DNA from: Hortaea werneckii
Taxonomy: Eukaryota; Ascomycota; Dothideomycetes; Mycosphaerellales; Teratosphaeriaceae
Assembly (NCBI GenBank): GCA_037044905.1
Contig: JBAOKB010000134.1
Location: 1-58,983 of the forward strand
Reading direction: 5' to 3'
Length of the DNA stretch: 58,983 nucleotides
Positions 11,305 through 23,097 of this stretch are shown one piece after another (the first letter of the stretch is position 1; each line of letters starts with the position of its first letter). The notes under the pieces were generated by a model. The model worked only from the letters and a program-made list of their open reading frames with translations, made no database searches and was not told the DNA's origin. The position numbers and the translations under genes are program-made.

Positions 11305-11593
11305 GTTGAATCCTTCAGCGAGTCTGATGGGCAGCAGAGGGCATCCAAAATAGGAAGTAGGACGAACCGCAAAGTGACCTTGAAAGGTCCGGCCGGATTT
11401 GCACAGAGAAGTCTGTCCCAGAAGTTTTTGTCGAGGTCTTGGCACATCGGGGCTCAGACTTGGTCATGCCGACATGGTTTGTTGATGCATTGCCTGATTT
11501 GCCTGTTTGCGATTGCCATTCTCTGTGAAAGCGCACGACTCCTTGTTTACTTTCCAACTGCGTCCGAAGATTGTCGTTTGGCAGTGCTTAACA

Positions 11594-12046
11594 ATGGCGA
11601 TGCAACAACCGTCTCCGACCGCTTCAACACAGGCACTTCTCGCGCGACTTGCAAACCGCCCAGGCGTCCAAAGCACCCTGATCCTGTCCCGAGACACGGG
11701 AGCTATAGTGCGCTCTTCAGGTCTTGTGCTTGCCGAAGACGCTGAAGTTGAAGAGGCAGCTCCGACTGCAAATGGCACCTACCTCAACGGCGGCGAGACC
11801 AGCAATACCGCCCAGAATGGTGGGCCAGATGGGAAGCAAAAGAATAACAAAGGCACACGCAAGGCAGAGGAAGTAGCAAGCTTGGTATGGAGGTTCATGA
11901 GACATGTGGGCGAGTTCGTTGAGGCGTTGAACGGAGAGGGCGACGAGGGCAAATTGATCAGGGTCAGGACGAAGAAGAATGAGGTGGTCGTGGTTCCTGA
12001 AGGACGCTTTCTGCTATGTGTGATTCATGAGACGCCTGCCGCCTAA
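11594..12046 (+). CDS. Roadblock/LC7 domain protein (dynein light chain-like)
   Basis: 150 residues, single exon. The start is placed at MAMQQPSPTAS (context AACAATGGCG); an upstream Met in the same frame would add an unlikely 29 residues. The N-terminal helix ALLARLANRPGVQ and the strand STLILSRDTGAIVRSSG are typical of Roadblock/LC7 proteins, which act as dimerising light chains of dynein or as scaffolds for small GTPases. A Gly/Asn/Lys-rich insert (about residues 60-95) separates this from VASLVWRFMRHVGEFVEAL and the final strands RVRTKKNEVVVVPEGRFLLCVIHE. The insert is longer than in canonical dynein Robl1, as often seen in fungal homologues. The exact partner cannot be told from sequence. 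Confidence 0.8.
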   Translation: MAMQQPSPTASTQALLARLANRPGVQSTLILSRDTGAIVRSSGLVLAEDAEVEEAAPTANGTYLNGGETSNTAQNGGPDGKQKNNKGTRKAEEVASLVWRFMRHVGEFVEALNGEGDEGKLIRVRTKKNEVVVVPEGRFLLCVIHETPAA

Positions 12047-12249
12047 GTCTGGTCTGAGCACCACGTAAAATGAATTTACGAGTGCGATCATACAAGCGCG
12101 AAGGTATGCACCGGCATCGAAATCTGGGAGCCTCTACGCCTTCCGTTTTAGAAGCCTCTCCATGATCTACTTGGTTGGGACCGCTTCCTCCTCCGAAACA
12201 TGAAGACAGGATACCCGGACTGGGCAGATCCTGCATTCGCGCCGCCGTC

Positions 12250-12795
12250 TTACCAATGTGACTCTGAGATTCCTACCTCATTCACATCTACACCATCTTT
12301 GAACCACCGCTCCGCATCAGAGATCTCGACATCGTTCCCACTCATCATCCTCTTCCGCATCCGCCCATCCTGCGCAAACGTCCAGTCTTCGAGGCCATAG
12401 CATCGCTTCCACTTCAATTGGTCCTGGGCATCCTGGTACTCATACCAGAACTGCACCGCTATCTTATCATCCGAGAATGCAAAGAGCTCTTTCCGCAAGC
12501 GGTACTTCTTTTCACGCTGCCATTTGGCAGTAAGAAAGTCAATGATAGCTGGATGGCCGGTGAAAAAGTGGTCACGATTGCGCCAGATGCAATCTTCAGT
12601 GTATGCTTTTGACACCACGACGGGATCTCTAAATTTCAACGTGGACACCTTTGTCAGCCTCATGTACACGAAGAATCGCAGCGATGAGCGGCAGAAAGAG
12701 AGTGATTGGGGCCCTTACTGAGTATTCCACAAGTCTTGAGCTTTCTTGACTTTGGCGTGGGCTGTTTCCGCTGTGAAGGGCGGCGCTAGAGACAT
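12250..12795 (-). CDS. NTF2/SnoaL-like DUF1348 family protein
   Basis: Two exons: 12795-12719 and 12628-12250, giving 151 residues. The 90-bp intron has a GTAAGG donor and an ATTTAG acceptor, phase 2. The protein matches DUF1348 throughout: PPFTAETAHAKVKKAQDLWNTQ, then AYTEDCIWRNRDHFFTGH, ITAKW-type FLTAKWQREKKYRLRKELF, VQFWYEYQD, KRCYGLEDWTF and MSGNDVEI. These are small alpha+beta-barrel proteins of the SnoaL/NTF2 fold whose reaction is unknown. An unspliced reading starting at MYMRLTKV is possible but would lose the conserved N-terminal helix. Convergent with the Roadblock gene; its 5' end faces the Zn2Cys6 regulator. Confidence 0.85.
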
Positions 12796-13211
12796 TGTTG
12801 CAATATTCAACGATCTACCCAAAGGCTTCAAGGTAGCAAGCTTCGACTCAGCAATGGTTTGCGAGGCTTTGTGTGGCGCTTACTGCGCTCTACCTCCGCA
12901 GACGTGATCGTAGCTCCGAATCAAATCGCGACACGCTTTGCCCCCAAGAGAAAGCCAGACTCTTGAAAGCTTAAATGCAATCCCGTTTTTACTTTTGCTC
13001 GTTATCTGTATTGCAATGCCTCGCACGCTGATCATTGGGCTTGATCTTGTAAGCTGCTGAGTAAGCGGAAAGTTCATGTGATTCAACCAAATGAGGCGGC
13101 AGGAATCGAGCTGCAGAAGCGTCAACGTCAACACTTTGACGCCTCATAAGGAGTGCAGTAACATAATACATGACAAAGACCGCATGGTAAGAGAAGCTGA
13201 CACGACTAGCA
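12796..13211. promoter_or_regulatory. Divergent intergenic region, DUF1348 / Zn2Cys6 factor
   Basis: About 416 bases between two 5' ends, so it must serve as promoter for both genes. No specific binding site can be named with confidence. Confidence 0.4.
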
Positions 13212-16200
13212 ATGTCGACTACAACAGACTCCAACACATCTCCAGCCAGCAATAGCGCACTCACCACCAGCCTTGCTACTGGTACAGGCCATGCCAATGG
13301 TGGCAACAGTGCCATTCATCTCAAACAGAAGCGTGCGCGATCGCAGCTCAGCTGTACACCTTGTCGACATGGCAAGCTCAAATGTAATCGAGAAAAGCCA
13401 GCCTGTGATCAATGCGGTAAAAGAAATAGATCCGACCAGTGTGTGTATGTGCCTCCGCCGGTCAAAAGCAGGCAGCCGCAAAATGTCAAGGGCAGGATTC
13501 GGCAGCTAGAGAAGCTGGTTGTGGGTCTCATGGGCACGCAACAACAGCAGCAGCAGCAGCAGCATCGTGCTGAAGGCGGCAGGAAGCAGGGCTCGTCGAC
13601 GTCTGGTCCTGTAGAAGCTAGCAACAATCATGGCAGCATCAGCCAAGGGGACAAGTCTCTGTTTTCAGAACCTACTCCACCAAGCGACAGCGACATCGGT
13701 TCCCGAGCGGCATTCAGAGGCGAGACCTCGCCACCTTTTCAAGATGACTTGGTCGACGCTGCAATCACGCCTTTTGGGCAGATGAAGGTTAGCAGAAATG
13801 AGATCTCATATGTGGGCGGCAATCACTGGAACGCCATCCTCAATTCCATTTCCGAGCTGAAGCACGATCTGGGCGAGGACAGAGAGAGCAACGAGGACGA
13901 AGAGGGCGACGACGATGACGAAGGTAATGTGAGTCCAGCTCAGATTCGCCCGGGCTCACGTGGACCTTGGTCTCACGGTTATTCGGCCGATTCGGCGAGT
14001 CCACCTGACTTCCGGGGGCAGACGCAGCCAAGTTTAGGAATGGGGTTCATTTTTGAGTCTGCCGGCGCGGTGACAAAGGAGCAATTGATCGCTGCTATAC
14101 CGGAGAAACGAATAGCAGATAGATTGCTGAGTCTATGGTGAGTTTTGAATGGGCAGGAAACACACCAATGTCTCCCGAAGGCCTTGAAATGTTTGCTGAC
14201 ACAATCTCTTACCCAGGTTCAACTCACCCGACCCTTTTAAACCGATTATCCACGCACCGACGTTTCAGGAAGAGTACAAGCGATTCTGGCGTGAGCCGAA
14301 GAGCACTCCTACAATGTGGCTTGGTCTCTTGTTCAGCATTCTGAGCCTTGCTGCAAGCTTTGCACTGAGAGATAGCGACCCTTCAAGTCCACGAACGAAG
14401 CAGGTCCTTGCAGATGTGACCAGGTACCACAGCATGGCAGCCTCGGCGGCCGTCTTAGCGGACTTCACAAAGCCCAAGGCTCATACAATTGAGGCCTTGA
14501 TCCTTTACACCGCTGGTCTGCGAAGCGACAATGCTTTCATGAACGTTTGGCTCTCAATCGGACTAATCATCCGCCTTGCGTTGCGTATGGGATACCACAG
14601 GGACGGAAAGCACTACCCAAACATCTCTCCCTTCAGTGGCGAGATGAGGCGGCGAACATGGGCCATCATAAGCATGATCGATGTCTTGATCTCGTTTCAG
14701 CTTGGTCTGCCAAGTATGGTCAAAACTATCCAAAGCGATGCGGAGCCTCCGTCAAACCTCCTAGATCGAGACTTTCGCCCTGACTGTAGCTCTTTGCCTC
14801 AAGGCAGGAGCATTGACGAGCTGACTCCTTCTTCGTATACCAGAGCCAAGCTCAGAATTGTAAAGGTATTCGCAGATGCAGCCGAGCTATCACACGCCAC
14901 TGTGCCGCCTGCCTACGATGAGATGATGAAGCTTGATCGGGAGCTAGAGGAGGCAAAGGCGGCGGTTCCGCCCTCGCTGCAAATGCCCGAAGACTCAACA
15001 GCTATCATTACGGATCCGCCGGAGCAACTGATGTGCCGTTTCAACCTTGACTTGCTATATCTCAAGACCAAGACAGTGCTGCACAGACGGTACATGCTTG
15101 TCCCATATGAAAAGCTCAGCCCAAGTGAGCAGGAGTTTGGCATCGGTGCCAGCAGGCGGCTGTGCACGGAGTGTGCACTTAGAGTGCTGCAGCATCACCA
15201 CACCATTTACACAGCAAGCCAAGTCGGAGGTCAACTGGAGTCCGTGAAATGGTATATGGGCTCGATTTCGACCCATGATTTCCTACTGGCAGCAATGATC
15301 ATCTGTCTCGAGCTCTCGAAACAGATGAGCGATCCTGCATTCGGTCGGAACCCCGAAAACATGCTCGCATGTCCGCGGCGAGGCGCTATGATGGAAGCGC
15401 TCGAGCGTTCTCAGAGGATCTGGAGCGAGGCGGCTGTGTCGAAGAGCAAAGTGAACGCCGATGGTCAGGGTGGAACTACTTTTGGTCGGGACCCTACAAA
15501 GAAAAGCACATCTTTGTTCGACGACACGGAGAAAGCTGCTAGAGCTTTGGGCCTGATGTTGGAAAAGGTGAAGAAGCAATTCGGTGCGAGGGGGTATCGT
15601 CAGGGCGAGCAGATGGTCAGTGGTTGTGTTGGCGGGATTGGACCAGCACTTCGGGATCATGAAGCTGCACAACGAAGCCGTCTGAGTGGTTTTGCCGGCG
15701 TCGAGGAACAACGCAATTATGCATTAAGCGCACAGCCAGTAGGACAGCAAGAGGCTGCGAGCTTTATGGAAATGCCCGGCCTGGCTTCCTGGAGCTCTAC
15801 TGGGAACTTTGCAGGCTTCCAAGCCAGAGGTAATTCTGTGCAGGGGAGAGCAGCGCCAGCAAGTGATATCCCAGTCAACGGGAATACAATATTCACAGGC
15901 AACGCCGCAGATACTTTCCAGCTCGACGGATTGCTGGAAGGTGAGCAAATGCAACAACAACAGCATCAAGGAACGGACTTTTCTACCATTGGAAGCATGC
16001 TCGACTTTGAAAACAGCGACCTAAATTGGGAGATGTGGGACAACGAGATTACTGGAGTACAGCCAAACACTGATCAAAGTGGTAACGGATGGACATCTGG
16101 CCAACCCGACGAATCCCACCTTCCTTTCGGAAACCCAGCGAATGACCAGATAAGACGAGTAGTGGCGGGCAACGCTCTGATGCCAAACGGCAGCGGACCG

Positions 16201-16449
16201 TTACCCATGGGTCCAATGACCGAGTTGAGCGAGACCGGTTACTTGCCTGATCCGCTGGCTGACGATCTGGAGATGCATGATCTGGTCGCATCTAGTGGCA
16301 ATGCGAACGCACCAAGTATGGAAGATGTGACATTTGATTTGGGACATTTCGACTATAATAAGTCTGGAGCGTACCCTGTCTCACGGGCTGATTGGGAGGC
16401 CTTTCGACGGCGAAATGGTACCACTAGCACAGATCAGGGTGTACGGTAA
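13212..16449 (+). CDS. Zn2Cys6 fungal-specific transcription factor
   Basis: Two exons: 13212-14137 and 14217-16449, giving 1052 residues. The 79-bp intron (GTGAGT donor, ACCCAG acceptor, phase 2) restores WFNSPDPFKPIIHAPTF, the conserved start of the fungal_trans dimerisation/regulatory domain. The zinc binuclear cluster lies at about residues 46-78: CTPCRHGKLKC, then CDQC and a final C eight residues on (C-x2-C-x6-C-x6-C-x2-C-x8-C). A short coiled-coil linker follows (RIRQLEKLVVGLM), then a polyglutamine run encoded by CAG/CAA repeats at about 13541-13563 and an acidic stretch. The middle homology region continues to about residue 560. The C-terminal 400 residues are Q/N/G-rich and acidic, as in activation domains. 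Targets are unknown. Confidence 0.9.
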
Positions 16450-16675
16450 AGAGCCACAACGGCCATACACTCGATGATGAACCAGAGACTGGAGAGCAAA
16501 TAGCATCAATTTCGACCTTCTGGTCGTCAATGAGAGGGGATAAGAGAGATATACAATCCCTTTAACGAATGGACCGCTCTCTGGCTCAGTAAGCACCCCT
16601 AAGGCGAATTGGAATCCCTTCGTTGAGAAAGCCCTCTCGGCCTCCTTCAAAATTCTCAAGCTCGCTTCTCGATCA

Positions 16676-17560
16676 TCAGAGAACAAAAGCATACACACCC
16701 GCCGCCACAACACCTACCACAACCGCGCAGAAGATCCCAAAATTCCGCATGAAAGCCTTTTCAGACAGCTTCGACCACCGATCGATCCTCGAAGCAAACC
16801 CGACCGGATCATTGACCCGCGGGAAAGGCTCCTCTGGCACCGGTTTGCCAAGGAACTTACAGATGGGTTCCCATCCATCCTCCACGCTCCACTCTAGCAG
16901 CCGTTCCGGTGGCACTAGGCCCCGAATCATCGCGCAGTGTTCGCGGTAGATCCACTTCCCGTTCTTCCGCATAGCATGGTCCAGGACGCCTAAAGAGCCT
17001 GAGGTCCCAGCGCGGAAGACTCCCTGGAGCGCGTAGCGGAAAAAGAATTGCCAGGACCAGTAGCCGTAAGCGGTGAAGACACTGGTGAGCCAGATCATGT
17101 GGCTCGTGTTGACTGGTCCGAGGTTGGCGAGACAGGATGCCTGCCAGGCGTCGAGGTTGCGTCGGTGGTTGAGAATGACTTTGGCCTCGGGGTAGGCGGT
17201 GATCAGCTCGCAGGCGAAGACGGACCCGGCTGTGTCGACTACGGCGGTCGCATGGCCCAGTAGCTCGTCGAACTCGGCTGCCGTGATAGTGCAGTCTCCG
17301 TCGTCTGCCCCGTCGAACTTGCGACGCGCCAGTTTGGTCCAGGCCTGCATACGGTGTGGCACTTCGAACAAGATGTCGTAGCCATGGAACGTGTGGTCGT
17401 AGCCTAGTTTCAGGAGGGCGACTTGTAAAGATTCGGTCGCGGAGCGAGGGAATCCGGGACAGATGACTTGCATTGGTTTCGAAGGGTCACGTTTCCGTGG
17501 AGGCGGAGACGGCTCCTTGTAAATGGTCTTTTCCATAGTGTCACGGATGAAGGACGCCAT
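16676..17560 (-). CDS. Membrane-anchored sulfotransferase-family protein
   Basis: 294 residues, single exon. It belongs to the fungal sulfotransferase-like family (Sulfotransfer_4 type; members are sometimes misnamed NAD-dependent epimerase). The 5'-phosphosulfate-binding loop is visible at about residues 32-48 (ICPGFPRSATESLQVAL). The second binding segment appears around AYPEAKVILNHRRNLDAW. A short DGWEPICKFLGKPVPEEPFPR motif near residue 235 is typical. The C-terminal 20 residues are hydrophobic (a V/A/G/F-rich segment), predicting a tail anchor or single membrane span. The substrate is unknown; in fungi such genes occur both as singletons and in secondary-metabolite clusters. Convergent with the Zn2Cys6 gene, with about 225 bp between stop codons. 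Confidence 0.8.
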   Translation of the reverse strand: MASFIRDTMEKTIYKEPSPPPRKRDPSKPMQVICPGFPRSATESLQVALLKLGYDHTFHGYDILFEVPHRMQAWTKLARRKFDGADDGDCTITAAEFDELLGHATAVVDTAGSVFACELITAYPEAKVILNHRRNLDAWQASCLANLGPVNTSHMIWLTSVFTAYGYWSWQFFFRYALQGVFRAGTSGSLGVLDHAMRKNGKWIYREHCAMIRGLVPPERLLEWSVEDGWEPICKFLGKPVPEEPFPRVNDPVGFASRIDRWSKLSEKAFMRNFGIFCAVVVGVVAAGVYAFVL

Positions 17561-19541
17561 TGTCGTCGACGAGGGTGGTGGTCGGAATGGGGGAAGCTTC
17601 GATTCCCTAATGTTTCAAAGGATTTGCAAAGTCTCAATATGTTGTTCTTGAAGGAGGTGCAAGGGCGGATGATGGGGCAAAAGTCCTTGCATTCCACCAG
17701 GAGGGGGTCGTCTCTGGCTCATATCTTGTGTTCCTACGGTCGTGTACAATAAGCGCTTACTACAGCTGATGGATTGACGCTGCTTGGCAATAGCCTTGTG
17801 TAATCCAGACATCCATTTGGGGTCTTCTTGACAATATTCCTTCTTCCTTTGCTTTGCGGCTGACATAAGCGATGTTCAGCGTGCTGCAAGGCGCTCGTTT
17901 TAGCACACTCCAGCTGGTAATTTCGAGGTGGTGCAAAGAAGGCCTTTGATCCCTCATCCCAACTTCGGAAAGATGAGGAAGAAAAAAAAGATGATCCTCA
18001 CCACAGCACTGATGTGCTGGAATTGAGGAATGTCGGGGATTGACACTTGCAGAGCATTCCGCTTCGTTCCAGAATGGACAATGTCAGCACGCAGTGGCTA
18101 CGCGAAAGCTGAAAAGCCACTGGGCTGACTGTACGCTGGGATATGCATCCTTTCTTGCTATCAGCCATATGGAAGGATTGAAATAGGAAGGCAGAAGAAG
18201 ATGATCGGGAGGAAGAAGGAAGGGGTGCAAGAAACGAGAAACAAGGGGAGAAGAGAGAACAACTACTTCACAGAGAGGGAACGATTGAACCATCTCAGCT
18301 CCGCTCCATACTCGGGAGGCGATGTCACGCACGGAGATGCTTTGCTGAGAATCAACGTGGTATACATTCCTTCTTCCGCCCTGAATTCGAAGATCGCTCT
18401 TTTCAAATGTCGACTACAGGTTACAATCGACTGGACACTTGCATACTCCACCATTCCAAAGTATATGACTCGTCACTCATGTGTGCTAGAAGAGCAGCCT
18501 TTCGATAGTGCATTCTAGTACCTAGGTAACCATCCACCCCCGGGCTGCCCTTTCGACCTGCCCCTTTGACTTCGTACTCCGCGTTGCTGGTGGGGTTGGT
18601 TTATGATAGTTCACGTGGAGTCCATGAATGCGGGGAAACAAGACCCACTTTGCAATGAAGTTCGAAAGCTTCACTACTTGGCTTGGAAGGAAGGTTTCCA
18701 ATGACAGTCTCCATTGAGATGATATTGCCAGGGTATAGTTTATGGATCCCTTACATGCTTTTGCAGGAGACGAATTGGCCTCAGATATGCTGCTCAACTC
18801 CGAATTAGGGGATTTTGCAAAAGGACACGATAGACTGCAGCAGTGCAGCACCCTCGGTGAGGTTTTGCAGGACAGCGAGGTCCCGATCAACATCCGACTC
18901 CCTCGAGAGAATGACTCCTTGAAACAAAGCTACCCGGTCTTATCTTTACAAGCTATCAAACCGCTTCTCTCTAAACTCGCTTCCACGGCCCCATATTTAC
19001 ATCTCCCCTCCAATCAATAAAAAGACCACCAAACAATCTTCTAGCACAGAGCCTTACTTACGCCTAGACTCTTGACTAGGGCTACAAGCCTACTACCAAG
19101 ACTAGCTTAGCCCTGCAGGGAGGGTGCATGGTATGCACGCTGTGGGATTCTTCGTGCGGGGGTGGCCAGTGGAAATAGTCTGGGGTTGGTGGGAATAATG
19201 ACGAGCCCACAAGTGCCGGGCAAGCCGGGGGGTCGAAAAGAGGTACCCATCGTTGCAGATGCGATACGATGGTGAGAATATAAAGGTGACCTGGGAACCT
19301 GTCTGGAAGGAATTTGAATGGACTGGTTCTTGATCTAACCCTTCCCCGTATGCCTTGTTGAGCAACTATCGTTCCTGCGATAAGAGAACGTTGCTCGGCG
19401 GACGGTGTCCATTGCCTTTCTCATATTCTCACATTCTGCCCTCCTCTCAGAGACGCTCATAAACAAGAGCGATCTGGTAAACATCGACAGCGATTGCAAG
19501 ACCATCTCTCACTTCAATCAGCCCAAGCAATTTGAGCAGAC
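17561..19541. other. Long intergenic region upstream of the TRI12 transporter
   Basis: About 2 kb between the 5' ends of the sulfotransferase and transporter genes. Only short frames are present; the longest are a 92-codon frame at 18742-19020 on the plus strand and an overlapping 123-codon frame on the minus strand. Neither has motifs or credible splice partners. A perfect decamer palindrome, TACCTAGGTA, lies at 18519-18528. Pyrimidine-rich DNA precedes the transporter start. Confidence 0.5.
18519..18528. repeat. TACCTAGGTA palindrome
   Basis: Perfect 10-bp palindrome in intergenic DNA. The identical decamer is at 24111-24120 and the related TAGGTACCTA is at 39176-39185. Confidence 0.6.
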
Positions 19542-21732
19542 ATGGAGCGGACCAGTAGCTCGGGTATCACAACCCTGACTCCAACCCTGCCAGGGTCTTC
19601 ATAGCACATCAAACCAAAAGGGCGACCAAGACTAACCAGATCCTTCTTCTCCCAGCGAGCTCCCCCGGAACACCACCGTCCCCCTCGGACAACCTAAACG
19701 AGAAGACATCCCCTTCCCACATCGAAAAGATCCCAACCCACGACCACGTACCGGGGCATACCAACTACTACGAGAAGAACGGCCTCCGCACCTACGAAAA
19801 CCCCACCACCACGGCCACAGACCCCGAATCCCACAATGCGACCCCCCGCATGACCTTCCGGCGCCTGATGAGCCTCACAGCCATGGCCTTCCTCTGGACC
19901 GGCTCCCAAATCCCCGTCTACCTCTTCGGCGGCATCCCACCGCTCATCTACTCGGACATCGGGGGCGCGGACCGCTGGATCTGGTTCGTGCTGGCGAACC
20001 TGCTAAGTCTCGCGGCCGTGTGTCCGTTCGTAGGCTCGCTGTCCGACCTGCTAGGTCGTCGGTACGTGGCGATTATCGGGGCGTGTTTTATCGTGTTGGG
20101 CATGATCGTCTGTTCGACGGCGTACACGATGAATGTGTTTATCTGTGGGATGGTGTTTGCGGGTGTCGGGGCCGGGATTAATGAGTTGACTGCTTTGGCC
20201 GTCACGTCGGAGTTGGCGCCGACGAGTCAGAGGGGGAAGTATGTGGCTGTGTTGATTTTCACTATTGTGCCGTTTTGTCCGTCGGTGCTGTGGGCGCAGC
20301 TGATCGCGGCGTATTCGTCGTGGAGGTATGTCGGGTTGTTGTGTGGGGTGTGGGCTTTTATTGGGCTGGTGTTGACCGCTGTGTTTTATTTCCCGCCGCC
20401 TAGGGTCAACTCGGAGGGGTTGAGTCGGAGGGAAGTGTTGGGTCAGATTGATTATGTTGGGGGGATCTTGAGTATTGGTGGCATGGTCAGTTTTCTTCCA
20501 CAGAATTCCCACCCTTGTCCTTGCAATTCCACATTCTCGAAATGCTGACATGACCCTCCTCTTAGCTCCTCTTCATGGCCGGAATGCAATGGGGTGGCTA
20601 CCAGTACTCATGGGGCAGCGCACACGTCCTCGCACCCCTGATCCTCGGCGCCGCCATGTTAATCGGATTCTGCCTCTGGGAGACCTACGGCGCCACACAC
20701 CCCATGTTCCCCAAACGACTGCGACAAGATCCCCGAATCCTCGGGTTGACATTGGTCATCACTTTCATCTCCGGGGCGAACTTCTTGTAAGTCTTTTCCC
20801 CTTCGTCTCTCTGCAATGATCGCCTCTCCGAACTGCCAATATTGAATGGCGAAGAGCAACGTGTCTGGAGATGGAAAAAGTCCTGTTGCTCATCTTGCTC
20901 CTCCTCCTCCTCCTCCTCCTCCTCCCCTCACACCCCCTCTGACACGCCCAAAGAAAAAAAGCCATAAAAATCAAACTAACCAAACTCCCCACCCAGCTCC
21001 ATCCTAATGTTCTGGCCCACCCAAGCCTTCAACATGTACGGACACTCCCCCCTCGGGGTCGGGATCCGGGGTCTCCCCGTCGGCTTCTCGATCCTCGTAG
21101 GGGCCTGCCTAGTCCTGTACCTCCTCTCCGTCTTCCGGGGCCACAACCGCGAACTGCTGATCCTCTCCTCGATCCTGATGACAGCGGGCTGCGGCTCGCT
21201 CTCGATCGCGCGGATCGACAACCTGCACCAACTCTGGGGTCTCCTGGTGCTCGCGGGATTGGGGATAGGCGGGATCGTCGTCCCGGCTAGTATTATTACC
21301 ACGATAATCTGTCCGGATGATCTGATCGCGACGATTGCGGCGTTGACGCTGGCGATTAGGGTAATAGGGGGGTCGATCGGGTATTGTGTTTACTACAACG
21401 TGTTTATTAACAAGTTTGTCCCGGCGGCGACGTATTACATCGGGGGGACTATGACGGAGAAGTTGAATATCACGTCTGAGGAGCTGATTGGGAAAGCGAT
21501 TGAGATTACAGGGGCGTCGTTGTTGCCGGCGTTGAAGGAGATTCCCGGGATTGGGGATGTGCCGGGGGCGTACGAGATGGTGGTTGTGGCGGGCCGGATG
21601 GCGTACGCGGAGGCGTATAAGTGGGTGTATTATGTGAGTATTGCGTTTGGGTGCGTGAGCATCGTGGCGTCCTGCTTTTTGGGGGACATTAGTAAGTATA
21701 TGGATGATCATGTGGCGGTGGTTATGCATTAG
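19542..21732 (+). CDS. TRI12-family MFS efflux transporter
   Basis: Four exons: 19542-19563, 19656-20485, 20566-20786 and 20997-21732, giving 602 residues. Intron 1 (92 bp) has a GACTAACC branch site and restores a 7-codon first exon. Intron 2 ends CTCTTAG. Intron 3 (210 bp) holds a pure CTC trinucleotide run and a CTAAC branch. The protein has a hydrophilic N terminus of about 70 residues, then about 14 membrane segments. The conserved GSLSDLLGRRYVAIIG loop between TM2 and TM3 and the GINELTALAVTSELAPTSQRG segment are typical of the DHA2/TRI12 group, which includes trichothecene and siderophore efflux pumps. Substrate cannot be assigned. The first exon is the least certain part; translation from the internal Met at 19850 would drop the cytosolic N terminus only. 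Confidence 0.88.
20898..20926. repeat. CTC trinucleotide microsatellite in intron
   Basis: A run of about nine to ten CTC units inside intron 3 of the TRI12 transporter, possibly length-variable between strains. Confidence 0.7.
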
Positions 21733-23097
21733 AGGAAGAAAGGAGGGGCAAGAACTTGTCGCTGGGGCTTCTTTAATGCCAGAAAAGAGGAAATGAGTGC
21801 TTCCCTGCTAAACAACCGTACAATATCTCTTTCTCCTCAAGCGCCAACCCTGGCACTTACCGCTTACCATCCCAATCCAACCCCCCTTCCATCCCCTCTC
21901 GCCCAGCACAACGCCAACCCCCCTACCACATAAACCACAACACAAGCCCCCTTTCCTTTCTCCCTTCCATCCATCACAATCAACAAAACCCACCCACCAC
22001 CACGACCGCAGAAGATCAAGTAGCCAGCCAAATTTTGCAATTAAAAAAAAAAAAAAAAAAAAAGAAAGAAAGAAAGAAAGAAACCCTACCTTTTGAAGTG
22101 AGAGAAAGTCCAGAAAAATATAGTAGACAAAAGCAATTCATTCATATAATACATCCAAAAACAATCACCCACCACTAACCACATTCGAACCCCAGCAAGA
22201 AGAAAAAAGAGCCATAGAAAAACCACCATGGATGTCACCTGTCCTCCTTCTTCTTCTTCTCCTTCTCCATACATACTTTCCCCCCTCCCCCTCCTCCGCC
22301 CACTCTCATCCCCAATTCCTCTCTCTGACTCTCACACTATGGAATCCAGGACAGCAACCGAGATCGATCCTCTCCCTTTCCCTTCCTTTCCTTTTTTTTG
22401 TTTGTTTTTTAAAAAATGGATCATACATTCCGACATCCGTCTTTCCCGTCTTTCGACCGCCCGCTCCATAGCGGGATAGACAGTACGGTCGAGTGGATGG
22501 CTGACTCGCTGGCTAGCATAGCAAGAGGGGAGAGAAGGGAGGGGTGTTCAATAGCGAAAAGAAGAAGAGAAAAAAAAAGAAGAGAAAAAGAAGGGATAGC
22601 AGGATATAAAGACGAAGGGTGCATCAAAACGGTAGTGGCAAAGGGTTAATTAAAATCCCACCCGCAATACCCGCCGCCCGGTAAGATGCCTCCCATCCCC
22701 ATGACGAACCACTCAAACTCAGAGCAACCACCGTTGATTTTTCGGGCTGCGTCGTTGCCCTTCACGCTGCTGTCCAGTTTCTTTAAGTAAGGGGGTAGAT
22801 AGAAAACCCAAGAAAATGCGCCATTAAAACGCCATCGCACGTATCAAGTAAGGGGAAAGAGAGATGTCATCTCTCCTGGGCAGAGAAATAAGAAAAACAG
22901 TCGCGGTCGTTTGTCCCATACTCTTGCGCCGTATTCTGCCCTTTGGAGAGAGAGAGAGATCTCTCTTTTGTGAAAGACCCCCGTTAATCATATCATTCCA
23001 CAGTCGTACCCACGTCCATCATCTCAAGCTTCAGGCCCTGAGAAGGATGGTGGAAAGGGTGGTCGCTCGAAGCACTGTATGAACCAACAGACGGCTC
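21733..23097. other. Intergenic, low-complexity, convergent 3' flanks
   Basis: About 1.36 kb between the 3' ends of the TRI12 transporter and mcm1. It contains long C-rich and CT-rich stretches, an A21 run followed by five GAAA units (22043-22083), CTT repeats near 22245-22262 and an AGAAGAAAAA tract near 22558-22590. No gene-like frame was recognised. Part is likely the 3' UTR of mcm1, whose stop is at 23098. Confidence 0.5.
22043..22083. repeat. A21 homopolymer followed by GAAA repeats
   Basis: Twenty-one consecutive A residues (22043-22063), then five GAAA units. Microsatellite in intergenic DNA. Confidence 0.85.

Noticed and set aside
18742..19020. 92-codon plus-strand frame
   Set aside because: Reads fairly protein-like but has no homologous motif known to me and an equally long frame opposite; left as unsupported.
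20051..20551. 166-codon minus-strand frame
   Set aside because: Antisense of the TRI12 transporter exon 2; composition (R/H/P/Q) is typical of a shadow.
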